This document shows, in pieces, positions 51,101 to 63,553 of a DNA stretch of 64,000 bases. The stretch is from Piper betle (Eukaryota; Streptophyta; Magnoliopsida; Piperales; Piperaceae). The translations under genes and the position numbers were made by a program. Position 1 is the stretch's first letter; every line of letters starts with the position of its first letter. Under the pieces are notes generated by a model. That model saw only the letters and a program-made list of their open reading frames with translations. It ran no database searches and was not told where the DNA came from. The stretch is taken from the NCBI GenBank assembly GCA_033002965.1, contig JAURVB010001764.1, forward strand, positions 1-64,000, given 5' to 3'.

Positions 51101-52367
51101 GAGAACAATGAAGTAGCACACAACAGAGAATATCAAGGTAAACCCACGTAGCTCCGAACAACTAATACTAACAAAAGCAACCACAAAGGATTAACTGTTT
51201 ATAATATACGCAACAAATAGGTCAGTGACAGCTAAGATCACATTTTGGTTAGCAAATATCTTTGTACAAATTCAATAAAAGCGAAATAAGAAGTTAAAAG
51301 TTTAACCACTGTAAATTTTGCGTGCACATAGAATCAGCCAGATAGATTTAAGTAGCAAAAAATATCTTCTATCCCAATGTCATTGTCTTTCTTGAAAGCT
51401 AAACGCCATGATTTTTCATGGCTTTTATTTTTCTCCAAACCAACAAAAGGCCTCAGTGGAGATGTAAGCCAGAAAGAAAAGAAAAAATGTAAAATTTGAA
51501 TTAATTTAGTTTCCAACCGATCAAGCTTGAAAGAGCAGATAAAATCACAGAGGAGATTTGAAAACCATTGACATCTGAATCCAAATATAATAAATTGCTC
51601 AACAGATATACAAAAGATCCTTTATCCAAACCTGCCAGAAATATGGAAGCATGACAAAGACATAGGAAGCCAAGAATAATATAAATAAAAATGGACAGAA
51701 AAAATGTAGTGAATCCTATTTAATGAATTTTATATGATCAATTTAAATGTGGAAGCAATCAATTAGTATAAATGACTTCTATTCCACTGACCAATTTCCA
51801 ATAATGTATAGACAAAGATGACAAAAAGGTTGACCCATTTTTACACATATAAGTAAGGCTTTCAAAACTGGAAATTTTCAAGAGGCCATTTTGAATAATA
51901 GTATCACTTACTGCGCACACTCAGCTAGCTTCCCCAAGTTCTGATTATCCAATATCGCCAGAATCAACTTTTTATTCTCATCCAGGAACTGAATCAACAC
52001 CAACAAAAATGCCCACTTAAGTCACAAGCTCAAACATGCACCCTCCAACTATAAGCAAACTGCACGTTTCATTCTAAAAGCATCACCTCATCAACAAAAA
52101 CCAATGCTTCCGTTACAAAAATGTGCAAAAGATCAAAGACAAACAGGAACGGTAAGAAAAACAGGCACCCGGGTATTAAATTCAGTCACGCATTCTCTAA
52201 ATATACAAAAAACACACGTCTCCATCATCCCCGAAAACAACTTCTCTTCTATAGCAAAACTCAATGTTTACCCCACATAGATTCGCTAGACATCATACAC
52301 AAACTGGAACAGTAAAAGAAAAATACACAATCAAGCAACTAACTAAGTTCAATCAGGCATTCTCTTC

Positions 52368-52403
<36 letters not shown>

Positions 52404-52646
52404 ACAGGTTTCCTCACCACCAAAAAGGGCTTCTGTTCTATAACCAAAACCCACAGCCTAAACAAGTACGAAATTGCAAGATATCACAGCCAAACAAGAA
52501 GAGCAAACAGTCAAATATTAAAAAAATGCAACAAAAACGAAAACATGCAGAGGAGAGAAACGCACGCTCTGAATCTGCTCGGTGGTAATATTGGCGGTGG
52601 CGAACTGAGGAGGAATGGGAGACAAAATCGGCCGCGGCTGCTGCAT
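48137..52646 (-). CDS. GIF: GRF-interacting factor (SSXT/SYT-domain transcription coactivator), 5 exons
   Basis: GIF proteins bind growth-regulating factors and recruit SWI/SNF remodelers to drive cell proliferation in leaves and flowers. The model is 52646-52566, 51988-51912, 48944-48863, 48770-48551 and 48294-48137, phases 0, 2, 0 and 1, giving about 205 aa. The SNH/SSXT domain is complete: TANITTEQIQS, FLDENKKLILAILDNQNLGK, LAECAQ and YQAKLQQNLMYLAAIADAQP. A Gln/Met-rich region follows (MQFNQQQMQEQQHLLHQHPS), then MGMRPGPSNGVHAFHAEG and a Gly/Asn/Asp-rich tail. Intron 1 uses a GTGCGT donor, which is GT-type but weak. Intron 2 is 2.97 kb and holds a long hairpin. The junction into exon 5 is the least certain: an upstream acceptor reading GIFPRGSNVGLPIVHG is possible but does not keep phase. 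It resembles GIF2/GIF3 more than GIF1. Confidence 0.9.
50388..50995. repeat. Long imperfect hairpin in GIF intron 2
   Basis: Two inverted arms (about 50388-50610 and 50765-50995) match along their length, for example aattgttgatgaaataaagg against cctttatttcgtcaacaatt, and cttggcataaattatttt against its complement. The spacer is about 150 bp. It resembles a foldback MITE, or an inverted duplication that could give a long stem in the intron RNA. Confidence 0.8.
52368..52401. repeat. (TAA)n microsatellite in GIF intron 1
   Basis: About eleven uninterrupted TAA units lie inside the first intron of the GIF gene. Confidence 0.9.
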
Positions 52647-53577
52647 TTCTTCCCTTTCTCGCGCTCCCTTTGTTCCCCCTAAATACTACTTGCACACCCC
52701 CCTTGTCAACTGCTCACAAAAACCCTAAACAGGAAGAAAAGAGGAGAAAAGTGGAGAAAAGAGCAAAGCCCGTGTCACCAAAAGCAGCAACCATTAGACA
52801 GCAGCGGAAGCGGCCGTGTGAGTGGTGGCGGTGGTGGAGAAGGAGAAATCGGCGGCGGCGGCTGAGGAGGAGAGGGGTGGTTTAGGAGAGGCTTTTGGGG
52901 TTTGAAACTTAGAGGTGTTAGGTGATTGAAATTGGGCCCGCAGTGGCTTTTTGGTGTCCATATGTTGTAGCTGGTTGATGTGGGGCCTGTCGCTTTTAAT
53001 AGAATCCACTCGCTAGATCTGTTGTGGTCCTGGTGCGTTGCAGCGAGTCCGTGGGATGTTATATAGTGTTCTCCTACTTCTCCTTGCGTTCGACCCTGCT
53101 CCACATATTTTATTTTGATGATCAAAAACAATGTTAGAATGACAAAATTAGAAAAAACCCAATGTTCAAAACTACACATGGGTGGGTGATTACGAGGTAT
53201 ATTTTGTATTAGCTTATATATAAAATCTGTTTGGGTTACATGCCTTTGTATGTGTATTATGCGTCTTCAAATTGCTCTGCATGAAAAAATTGTGCTTGTT
53301 CTATTTTTTTAGAAAAAAAAAAACTCGTGGTAACTTATGACAACGACAGAATCTCAATAACAATATGCCATAGTTTAGGTCAACATATTATTATTATTGG
53401 ATTTATTTCACATCATATTTGGAGATAACTGGTGACTTATATATAAGCTAATGAGAAAATCTTATTTCTTAAATTAGCTTTTGGATTAAGAAAAGCTCAT
53501 GACACTTATTAAAAGTCTTGTTTAGAGGCCTATTAGAATCAACAGTGGCATCACAGCCTAGTTGGCTTAGTGTTGCC
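52647..53577. other. Upstream region of GIF
   Basis: The first 300 bp is richer in GC and purines and is probably the GIF leader and core promoter (read on the - strand). Open frames at 52670-52885 and 52775-53179 follow composition and show no family. The rest is AT-rich. Confidence 0.4.
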
Positions 53578-53752
53578 TTGGGCCTGCCCGAATTAGAGTT
53601 TCTTAAAATTTCACTATATAATAAAGGGAAGATGATTCAGGTGGGCTAGCCCAGCCTTGGGCAAGTCCAAATTGGAGTCTCTTAGAACTTCATTATGTAG
53701 TGAGGGGGAGATGATTCGGGTGGGCTTACCCAGCCTTGGGCCAGCTCGAAAT
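53578..53752 (+). repeat. 79-bp tandem repeat, about 2.2 copies
   Basis: Units start at 53578, 53657 and 53736, each with ttgggc, a 'ga(t/c)gattc(a/g)ggtgggct' block and cccagcc. It adjoins the retroelement mosaic and probably belongs to its untranslated leader or LTR. Confidence 0.85.
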
Positions 53753-53849
53753 CTCTATTCTTTTAGTTTGTTTTATTTTATTTCAGGCATTATTTTCCAA
53801 TATCTTATGTTCACTGTTGTTGATCTCCAACTTTGAGGATTTTTTTCAA

Positions 53850-55260
53850 CAATTGGCGTCATCTGTGGGAACTTTCATTCATTCGGATATTGATTTGAAT
53901 GGGAGTCATGGCAGACACTTTCAAGACAGGGAAGATTGAAAATTTTGATAGAACAAATTATCAATGGTGGAGGATGCAGATTGAGGATAGGAGCAACTAC
54001 ATCAACCGCTTGTAAGTACTAAGCCGAATTTTGGACAACCATTTGGAGTGGTGACTGATGCTTCAGACGTGGGCGGTATACTACAACAGGAAGTTGGGTG
54101 CATTATCTAATAGTATGGCGAGGCTGCTTATTAGATCCAGTTTATTGTCATCATAGACAATGTAGCTAACACATTCTTCAGAACCCGAAAGAAGAAATCT
54201 CTTAGGTAGGCAAGGTGGCAGGTGCTACTGGAGCAGGTCAGAGAGTTGGCAAAGGCAAATCTCGAGGACAAGAAGTTGGTTGAGTCAGCAGGGGCTGGAC
54301 TCGCATGTATTGTTTCGATGATGCGTTAGTCTATGCTAGTGGGGGTCAGACTAAGATGAAAGCTTACGAAGGAGTCCCATGATCCCCAATGGGTAAGACA
54401 TCCAGATCTTGTTTGGTGAGTCAGTAGGATAAGGTGGAGAAGAAGGTTAGAGGCTGAGTTGCTGTAGCCACTACCTACACCTTCGAGACCATGGAGCTCG
54501 GTCTCAATGGACTTGGTGTTCGGATTCCCTAGGGTGAAAGGAATGTCAGCAAGGTTAGTGGGTCGGTTTTCTAAATACTCATTTTTGTAGTAATACCACA
54601 AGGGTGCTCAACAAAGACTATTGCCGAATGGTTCTTTAGGAACTTCAGGAACGTTGGGAAGTACTGTGGTCTTGATTGACATTGTTACAACTAACCATTC
54701 TCAGTTTGATGGGCAGGCTAAGAGGCGAATGCATTGAGGTATTTCGTAACAGCTAGAGGAACTGGTTGGAACTTCTTGAGGCAGTGTAGTTTTGTTATAA
54801 ACTGCATCGTTTTTCAGCTACGAGGCTTAGTCCTTTTGAAGTTGCGAGAGGCTACTAACCTTTTACACCACTAGAGGTTTCTCCACAGGGAGGTGGAGTA
54901 CAGGGTCCAGCTGCACAAGTTTACCAGGGATTGGCAAGAACTGTATAAGGAGGCAGTGGATTCATTGGCCGAAGCAATGAGCATAATGAAGAGATATGCT
55001 GACTCAAGGGCATTGTCATTCAACGTGGGGGACAAAGTAAAGCTGAAGCTCAAGCCACTGATTTGGGAGAAAATCAATCGTACCAAGGTGCATTGGGTAT
55101 TAGTGCAAAGGTATGACAGTCCGTGAGGTGGAGAAGGTACAGGGGTACAAGCTTTACCCAGTTTTCCATGATAGTTTTCTCGAACCTTTCTATGAGGATT
55201 TGGTCAATCTGAGAAGAGCTCATCTTAATGGAGCTCCCCCTACTATCTGGCAATAATTTG
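53850..55260 (+). mobile_element. Decayed mosaic of copia-like gag and gypsy-like pol pieces
   Basis: The phrase attggcgtcatctgtgggaa (about 53851-53870) is the usual start of an LTR-element leader. At 53908 an ATG opens KIENFDRTNYQWWRMQIED, a copia-type gag start. From about 54020 the readings turn gypsy-like: PFGVVTDASDVGGILQQEV (RNase H), then NVANTFFRTRKK. Near 54800-55130, RLSPFEVARG and SIMKRYADSRALSFNVGDKV follow, the integrase C-terminal region. All frames are broken. It is either a mosaic or two nested, deleted elements. Confidence 0.65.
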
Positions 55261-58200
55261 GGAAAAAGGTCGGGAGGATTTTGAAATATAGGAACGTCAG
55301 CCTGATGACTTCAAAGGATTGGATGGAGTTTATATATTGATGCAGGAGAACCGGAGTTTTATGATAAAATCATGAGTGACACATGCTTATTTTAAGTAGG
55401 AGTTGGCCATGAAAGATGAGATGTTATCATTGAAGAAGATTCATACATAGGAATTGGTGAAGTTGTCACAAAAAAGAGAGGCTTTACAAAATAAGTGAAA
55501 GGGGGAACCGAGAAGCGAGGCTAGTTGGGAAAAGAAGAGGGACTTATGATAATTAAAGAGCAAGATCAAGAAGTGGTGTGGAGGACTTAACCCTTCGATG
55601 AAGTACATCCAAATAATTATTTAGGCATGAAAGCAATTAAAATAGATTTAAATACCTGTAAGACATATACAAATACAATAAAATTATATGTAACAAATAC
55701 TATATGAATTGTAAAAATATTCACAAGCATTAGAACACAATTTTCGAAATTATGTTTGCACGTGTCAGTAGTCTAACGCCACTTAATTATCATTAGTCAC
55801 TAAATAAAACTTTCAATATATATAGACATGACATAACAATCTCAAAAGCTTTGTGTTTGATATGAGAAGATATAAAAGCATGCATGGAAAGGTGGTTATT
55901 TAGGATTCACTTGAGATAATCTTGCTCTTAATACAAATATTAATAACATAAATGGATTGGAAAGGTGGAGAAATTAAGGGGAAGAAAATGACTTAGGGCT
56001 TGATTAAATAATAAAAAAATCCCAAGTTTTTGGATTTGGTTGCCCCCAAGCCTTGGACAACTATATATTCGAGCGTCATAGGCTCTCCGATGGCCTAATC
56101 AAACTACCCTTGTCCGTTGCCCTTGCCCTTGTACTTAAGTTTAGTTTGTAGGTAAATGAAGTAGTTGCATTAGTTAGATTCTCGTTCAATTGAAAGAGTT
56201 GTCGTCATTTTAAGACTTCATCTTTGTTTGCCCTTGAAATGACATACGTAAGGCCTCGACGATTCATCTTTGCCCACCGCTCAAAAAGGCAAAAATACCT
56301 CAATGAATAGGAAGGGGATGGCTTCATCTTCCTTTTTCGGTTGCTTTGTCCAGTCCGTTTGCCAAAACCGCTTTAGCTAGAGTTAAAACAAGCGTGGCGA
56401 GCTAGGGATAGCTAGATCTAACAGCATTGGTTTCCCCTTGTGGCTGGAAGACCACCCTCGGCCTTCGGCCAATCCACTGCTCCAAGGCTAGTTGCCACAG
56501 CCACGAAGAACCTTGCAAACTTGTATTAGATATGATTTTTTTTAAAAAAAGTTTGTCTTTTTATACCAATTGGTTTGGGTCCAATAAATTTTTATTTAAA
56601 AAGGCCTTGTTGGATTTAAAGCTAAAATCATGGCAGTCTTACTATCATTATTGACCTTTATTTATTTATGTATTTTGAGAATTACACTCGATCATTCTTT
56701 CGTCAACGAATAATTTTACACAAAAAATATAGCTTTTAGACTTTATATTAGAGAACGAGATAAATGAAAAAACTAAGAAATCTATAAGTAGTAATTCATG
56801 GGTATATATTTTTGAAATATGTTTAAAGTAAAGATGTAATAAGAGTTCCTTCAAGTAGTTACCCCCAATAAATTTCTACACAACAAAATTTCTAATAGAT
56901 TCACAAAAAATTGAGGAAACTTTTTTGTGAAAAGATTTTACATCTTAACTAATTCATGTTTAAATCGTGTATTCAATCTTTGTGAGTAATGAATAAATTA
57001 AATTTCATACAATTAACATTTTCCCCATGGTAGAAATATCTTTTAACACTAATTTATTTTAAGAACAAAATTATTGTTCAGGTGCAGGATTACCGCCTCC
57101 ACGAATTGCATCTTTAAGTCGGGTTAGAGGGTTTAGTGGGACCAAGGCGCTCTAGTCGCGTAAAAAAACAATGTGATAAAAATAAAATATTGCAAACAAA
57201 AAACAACACATGTAGGAATTTTTACATAGTTCCTTAGGGTTTAATTTGAATCCATAAGTCAATCCACGTAAGCTTGCTACTTAGAATCCAATATTTTTTC
57301 TTTGATTTTATAAAATAGTGAATTTTGCCGCTTTTTTATTTGATCTATCTTTGATAACTTTAACTTCATTGCCCTAGTTTATCCCCTCCTTGTCTTCAAA
57401 TACTTAAAATAACTTCACCACTACGTCTGGAATGTCAAAAATTATTGGGATACCAAGTGTCACATCAATCCGAAGTCTAAAAGGCCTTTAAATTATTTTT
57501 GGAGTGATAATTGACTGAACCGAAACATTTTGGGTTGGTTCGAAGCAAATAAACGCTTAACTAGACAGGGTGGTGTACATAGCCTCACTTTTATTTTTGC
57601 ATTAACTGGTCTGTGAGTGGTGTGAGGTGTGCTAGATCCAATCCGGGTCGTGGACGTGATCTGGGGTGGTGATCACGGTCCTAGTCAGATCGGATCCGAT
57701 TTGATCATCTGGTAGAGGGATGTCGTCGCAGACACGACAACATTGACGAGCTCCACAAACCCACTTAGGTGGGTGGTGCAGCGGCTACTTTGGCGGCTTC
57801 GACGATGGTGTTCTGGGAGGCGATGGCTAGCAGAGCACCCAGATTGGTAGATATTCGACTTTTGAGTGGATTGGCGGTGGTCCTACAGTCAGTTTCGGCA
57901 CGAGAGGGCGACAGTGGTGGTAGAAACTTCCGATGTCGTTGGCTTTCAGCCGTGGTCTATCATCATTTTCCAGTGAAGGTGGTGGCTTAGTGCGGCTAGT
58001 CTTGATCTATTTTTGTACCATGAGCAATTGGAGGCAATTTCTTGTCTTGAGGTGGCTCCGGTCGATCGGATGGAGGCTAGAAAGATGACCACGTGCTGCT
58101 GTTGCACTTTTTCGACAAGCCTCTTTTGGGCGATTTTTTCGGTGATTGGTGACTCTTTCGGCGGCAGATATTGACTTGAGTTTGTTGAAGGTGTTTAGGT

Positions 58201-58311
58201 GAGTCTGGTTGTAGTGTAGGTTTGGGCTTTGGCGACCTAGCCTGGCCGGACGGAGGTTTGCAAGTTGGCGGCTTTTTGTTCTTTCCTTACTCTGATCAGC
58301 ATCTTCCTTTC
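55261..58311. other. Intergenic DNA without a recognisable gene
   Basis: Mostly AT-rich to about 57500. The stretch near 57160-57330 has the texture of an LTR end (for example the words acatagttcc and ccataagtcaatcc). From 57600 to 58300 composition becomes richer in GC with short frames of no known family. Confidence 0.4.
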
Positions 58312-58680
58312 AAAATTTTAGTGATGGCGGTGCCGAACTCAGGTTGGACTCCACCCATAACTGAAGATTGCTTCACTAGCTTCACTTTGGACACCAAGGT
58401 TGGGTTGTGAACAATTGGCGTTAGTTGGAAAGCAACATTGAAATCAACTCTCTGCAAGAGTTTTCTCCTCAATTTTTTGTCTTTTCCAATCATCAACTTA
58501 CTTGCAAAATTCTAATGACTATGGTGACGAACTCTGACGAGACTTCACCAAAAATTGAAGATTGTTTCATCAGCTTCACTTTAGACACCAACGACTGGGT
58601 TGTGAACGGCTGATGTTGGTTGAAAAATAGCTGCGAAATCAACTCTTCGTAGCAATTTTTTGCTTCAAACTCCTTTGTTT
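58312..58680 (+). repeat. Two direct copies of a gene-like unit of about 190 bp
   Basis: Both copies contain a frame with the pattern P/T-NS-x-TP-x-I-EDCF-x-SFTLDT (DCFTSFTLDT in the first, DCFISFTLDT in the second), followed by gggttgtgaac and a gcaa/gtagca..ttttt block. Neither forms a longer protein. It is probably a repeated fragment of an element or a dead gene. Confidence 0.65.
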
Positions 58681-59518
58681 TCACTTGTCAAAGAGAAAAA
58701 ACTTATTTATTGGGTAGATCTATTGCAGCAAAACAGTGATGAATAGTTTGACTCCAAGATAATCTCCAATGATAATGGTGATTAGCAAGGAGAGCATGTG
58801 GGTGGATGATAGTCTCTGCAACTCCTAAAAAGTTCTCCACGAAGTGGGCAACGAGTAGGGAAGGTGGTCCTTCTTTCCTTAAAGAGTAGCAACAATGGGT
58901 TGGGGGGTTGCCGAAAAGGTTCTTCAGTGAGGAGCTCCTCCCCTTCTCTCTCCTTTGCCTACTTCTTTCTTCTGTTCTTCTTCTCTTTTTTCTTTTAACA
59001 TACGAGCCCCCTTTCTTCATGTTAATGCGATGTTTTTATAGAACTCACAATACCTGTATAGTTCCTAATTATAGAATATTGAATCTTTACCTATCTAACC
59101 ATTTTTTATTTCTCATTTCTAGTCCCTAAAATCCTTACTAGTTCTTCTTATCCTCTCCTTCTTCTTATCTCCTTCATTGGATTTTGGAACCACCATTGAG
59201 TGTTTCTAATGATTAGTTATAAAAGCATGGGCTTGACCAGGTGGTTCAATCACTTAAGTTCAATCAGATAATTCAGACAAACAATTAGTCATTTCCATCC
59301 ATGAGCTTTCAACTCTCCTTTCTCATGGTGATGTTGGTAAGTATCGAGAATTCAAACTACTAATTAGGTAATTAAGTAGTACGTCATACAAAAAAGTGTC
59401 ATAATAAAAATCTCATAAATTTAAAAAAGATAATATTAATTATTATTCACGAGCTTAAAAGGAGCAACAAACTATTTAAAATGCAATCATCATCAACATG
59501 TATTAAAACAACTACACA
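58681..59518. other. Intergenic DNA, nothing recognised
   Basis: Short open frames on both strands and no family resemblance. No repeat end is visible until the target duplication at 59519. Confidence 0.4.
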
Positions 59519-62465
59519 CTAAATGTAACACCCCAAATCCGGTTCACACTCGTGAACCAAACCGGCATGTTACAGGCCCCGGTTAGGTCGGCTAACCCGA
59601 ACCTAACTCGTGCGGATCCAATCTCGGCGTCTTAAGATGAAGATACAACTCGTAATGCATGGATGAATACACAAACCTAACATGGTACTACATGAACGAC
59701 ATGCAAGTCAGAGTACACACCAAACAATCCCGATAAAAATTAATAAAAGTTTTGAAACATAACGGACAGAATTTCCCCTAAAAATGTAATTAGGGGCCAC
59801 CCTGTCAAATATACATATAAAAATATATGTAACCAACTATCAAATAATTTCATTCACACAGAATCTAATCTACTATACACTCATGCTGAAGCTTGGGTTT
59901 CAACCCATCATACTTTTGCTGCGCTACTCTGATCATTTCATTTCATCTCATTGTCATGCCTCAAACATTTACTCATAGCATGTTTATAAAATAATATCAT
60001 AAAAAAACATTAAACATTCAATCACCCAATATGTGTGTGCAGAAGACCTTATTGCTCCTCCGTCCTGGCCGGCCCATCCATCTCGTGCTTATCACCTACA
60101 TATATATAGGAAAAACGTCAGTAACAAGCGTTACTGGTCCGAAAAGAAAATAACTATAACAAACTGGCTATGAGAGCAAACTCTCATATGAACGAAATCA
60201 TCATCTACTCCACGTGAACACTCTGAAGGGCACTACTGAGGAGCCACTGGGCTGCAGACCCGGTAGCATCCCGAACTTACTGCTGCTGGTACTGTGCTAC
60301 TCTCAGCACTTCTTTCAGTACTTCTCGTGAAACTTTATCCTAAGCCCTCTCCTTACCTCCATATTTCTCCTGGCCTTGAGCACAAAGGCCGAGTACTCTC
60401 AGGCAGTCGCCTTTAGTACCCTTTGAACCACAAGTCCGGACATGCGCTGTACTAAACAGTACCCGTAAACCTCCACGTTCTCCGGGTGTGAGGAACTCAA
60501 ACGCGGAGTTGTCAGGATCCCTCGGGAATGGAACAGTCCGCTGGCACTAATCCAGAGCCCGCTTTGACTGTCACGGCATCCTCTGCATGGTACGTGCAGT
60601 CGATTTCTCCATCTCTCGTCTCACTGAAAACGCGAAAACTACATATATATATAGGGCTGGGTAGGGATTCATATAATAGGCCCGAAGGCAACTTGTGGTG
60701 GATCTTGTTTTCGAAATCAACCTCGAGGGATCTCATCCTCGAGGGGTTATTAATCCGGAAAATATTCGGTTAAATGGCCCGAGTTAAGTGGGATCCGATA
60801 AAACGCCACTTAACCCGTCCTGCAGGCAATAAATTAAACATACAATAGAAAGAGTAAATCAGAGACGAGTCCTAAACGGACCTGGTAGAAGCTCCAAGCG
60901 TGTCATCGCGCCTAGGCGGCGAGCTCCTACTCCGTACCTACACATCAAAACTAAATACTAACGCCCACTAACTACATGATGCATCAAAATCAATGAATCA
61001 CACACAACACCATCATCATCCATCACAATGACCAATCAAATAATCATAAAAGTAAATAATCCTAACTCGTCCTATTCATACCAATTTTACTGTATTTTTC
61101 CTAAGTTACATCATACACGATTATCATGCTCAACTCGATCTACCTCATTAAATCACTCACTATTCATTCTCAATTAATTGCATCATGCAATCATCACTAC
61201 ACTCATACTCATACATTTATCATGACAATTATTCAATTTTAGCATGTTATACTAACAATCATAATCAATTTTAAAGAAATCAATCGGAGGTAATTATACC
61301 TCACGTCGTCGGCAATCGGCGACGGCTAGGGTTCCGTCGCGCGTCTCGGAGCTCGAATTCGGCGCTCCTCGGCGTCCGAAGCTCGATCGGGCTCCACTGG
61401 GTGAGCCCCGCGGAAGATCCGGTGAATTCCGGCGAATCCCAGAAATTCCGATTTTTCCGGCGGTTTTCCGGCGACTTCCGGTGGTTTTCCGGCGACAATC
61501 GCCGGCGGCGTCTACTGGTCGAAAAGGGGTCGTGTTGGGTACCCTCGGAACCGGCTCGGCGAGCCCGACTCATCTATGACATCAGCGTGGCCAATGGAGG
61601 TGGCGGCTCGCCGGAAAACGGCAAAACAGAGCCGGCGGCGATGGGTCGCTAGATCCGGCCGGCCACGGCGGCGACGGCCTCCGTTCCAGTCGAGGAGGGT
61701 CGCTGGGTGGTCGGTGGTGCTGAGGCGACCACTGGATGACGGCTGCGACGGTCGCCGGCGGCAGGATCGGCGACGCGACCAAACGCAGCCGCGGCGCTAG
61801 GCGTGGCGATTCCGGCGTCGCGGCGGCCCGATGGTGGCCGGGCCTGGTCGGGGCGGCAGGGCGACGTCGTCGCCGAGCTGGGTGGCGTCGGTCGACGGCC
61901 GGGCGGCGCCGACAGCGGCGGCGGTGGCGCGCGAACAGGGGCGGCGCGGCACGAGGGTTTGGGCGTGGGGAGAAAAGGTCGTCGTGGAGAAGAAAGGTTG
62001 GGTGGCAAACTTGTAATTAAGACTTGACTCGTCTCCGGCTCGAGTCAAGTATAATAACTAGGTCGTATTAAATCCTAAAAAAATTCATAAAAATCGGGAA
62101 AAATCCCGTAAAATCAAACAACATCAAAAAAATCATAATGATATGCTCTAGAACTATCAACCCACCCAAAATGCCCGTAACGCATCCTAACGCGGTAAAC
62201 GGCTTAAAACTAATTCTACGATCCATTATATATCATAATAAAAAAATGAACTGGCATACTCTCATATATTCTGATAACTCATTCTGTTCTGCTGTGTTCA
62301 TGACGTTATCATCATATACTTGGGTACGCATGACCCTCATAGCTCATACACGCGACTGGCATCGGCTCGGTACACGTGTCCTGAAACTGACTCAATTCAA
62401 AAATAACGGTCGACTCGACCGGTTCTGAATATAAAACCCTAACTCGAATCGTGGGTTTTACTAAA
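59519..62465. mobile_element. Probable solo LTR of 2.9 kb with CTAAA target duplication
   Basis: The element (59524-62460) starts tgtaacaccccaaatccgg and ends aatcgtgggtttta. It is bounded by identical 5-bp words ctaaa at 59519-59523 and 62461-62465. A TGTAACACCCC start is common for plant Ty3/gypsy LTRs. The last base pair is TA instead of the usual CA. There is no gag or pol inside, so a solo LTR formed by recombination is the simplest reading, though a non-autonomous element is possible. It contains a GC-rich block (61300-62000), then ggcaaacttgtaattaag and a cttgactcg..cgagtcaag inverted pair at about 62022-62050. Confidence 0.7.
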
Positions 62466-62930
62466 GGTCTTTTTGGTTATCTTAAAAGTTAAATGAAAGA
62501 AATATAAAATTTAAAGTTTAAGAATTTCATTGCACTTGGATGTTTTGAAATTTAGTTAATTTTCTTTTATTTTTAGTCAAAACAAATCCATGTAAAAATT
62601 TTATGTGACAAGTGTGAGAAAAATTTTAGAGACAAGTGTGAGAAAAAATATTTTATTTTTATCTCATTTTCATACTATTCAAATATATAGTAAAAGAAAT
62701 CTTTAAAATATTTTATGTCTTACATTGCCATCTTCTATGATTTTTTTGTTCATACTATTTTTATTTTTATGTTAGTCAATGGATCCTAAATATCTATTAA
62801 CTAATGAATTACTTACAATTAAAATCAATTAAAAATATTCGACTAGGTCAAGTCATAAGCTTTCGTATAATCTCATATAATAATTAATTAATCGTAAGGG
62901 GCAGTAATTATTCCCCTGATTTCGTAAATT
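62466..62930. other. AT-rich DNA right of the LTR
   Basis: No gene or repeat boundary is recognised. Confidence 0.4.
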
Positions 62931-62934
62931 GTGT

Positions 62935-63064
62935 ATTTCATTTACATCGCCCCCTGGTTAATTGCTCGCCAACTCCCTCCGTCTCCGACCCGTCACGCAT
63001 CGAACCAGTCGATCTTTTCAAGCAACGACGGTCGGAGAAGCGTAGATCGGCGGCACCAGCGACG
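62935..63064 (+). other. Possible first (untranslated) exon of a gene running right
   Basis: An abrupt shift from AT-rich DNA to a C-rich leader-like stretch ends in gcgacg followed by gtaagt, a strong donor. A matching acceptor (taacag) occurs at about 63305-63310. No coding frame is recognised downstream within the window, so this is only a suggestion. Confidence 0.3.
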
Positions 63065-63553
63065 GTAAGTCCCTGCCCCCTCCCTCAATCATACTCCATG
63101 CACCGCACCCTCTTCTCGGGCTGGTTGACCCGATTGTTGCCGAGATCCGGCGAGAGCGGTCACGACCATTCGCGTGATCGGAAATCGCAAAACCAATTCT
63201 TGATGCTAAAGTTCGTACAAACATAGCCTAATTGTACACAGTCAATTTTTTTAAAAAAAATTAGTGTGACTATTTGTTTGATGGGAGAGAAGATCGTAGT
63301 TTTGTTAACAGGGAATGTGTCATTGTGGTATGTTTTACGTTGGCGGAGACTGTTGTGAGCCGCCAGTCATGCGATTCGACCTAGCAATTATCGTATATTT
63401 TTGTGTTGAATTATCGTATATTTTTGTGTTTTACCCAAGGTTGTGGATTTCTGCAGAATTTTTCAATTGGAACTTTGGGTACTTAAGGGTTTCTCTTTCT
63501 TTGAGTGATGAAAGTTTGAGTTGATTTATCATACATCTCTAACTTGTTACCTT

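Noticed and set aside
61301..62048. Protein-coding gene in the GC-rich part of the 59.5-62.5 kb element
   Set aside because: Several overlapping frames on both strands, low complexity, and inside a unit bounded by target duplications.
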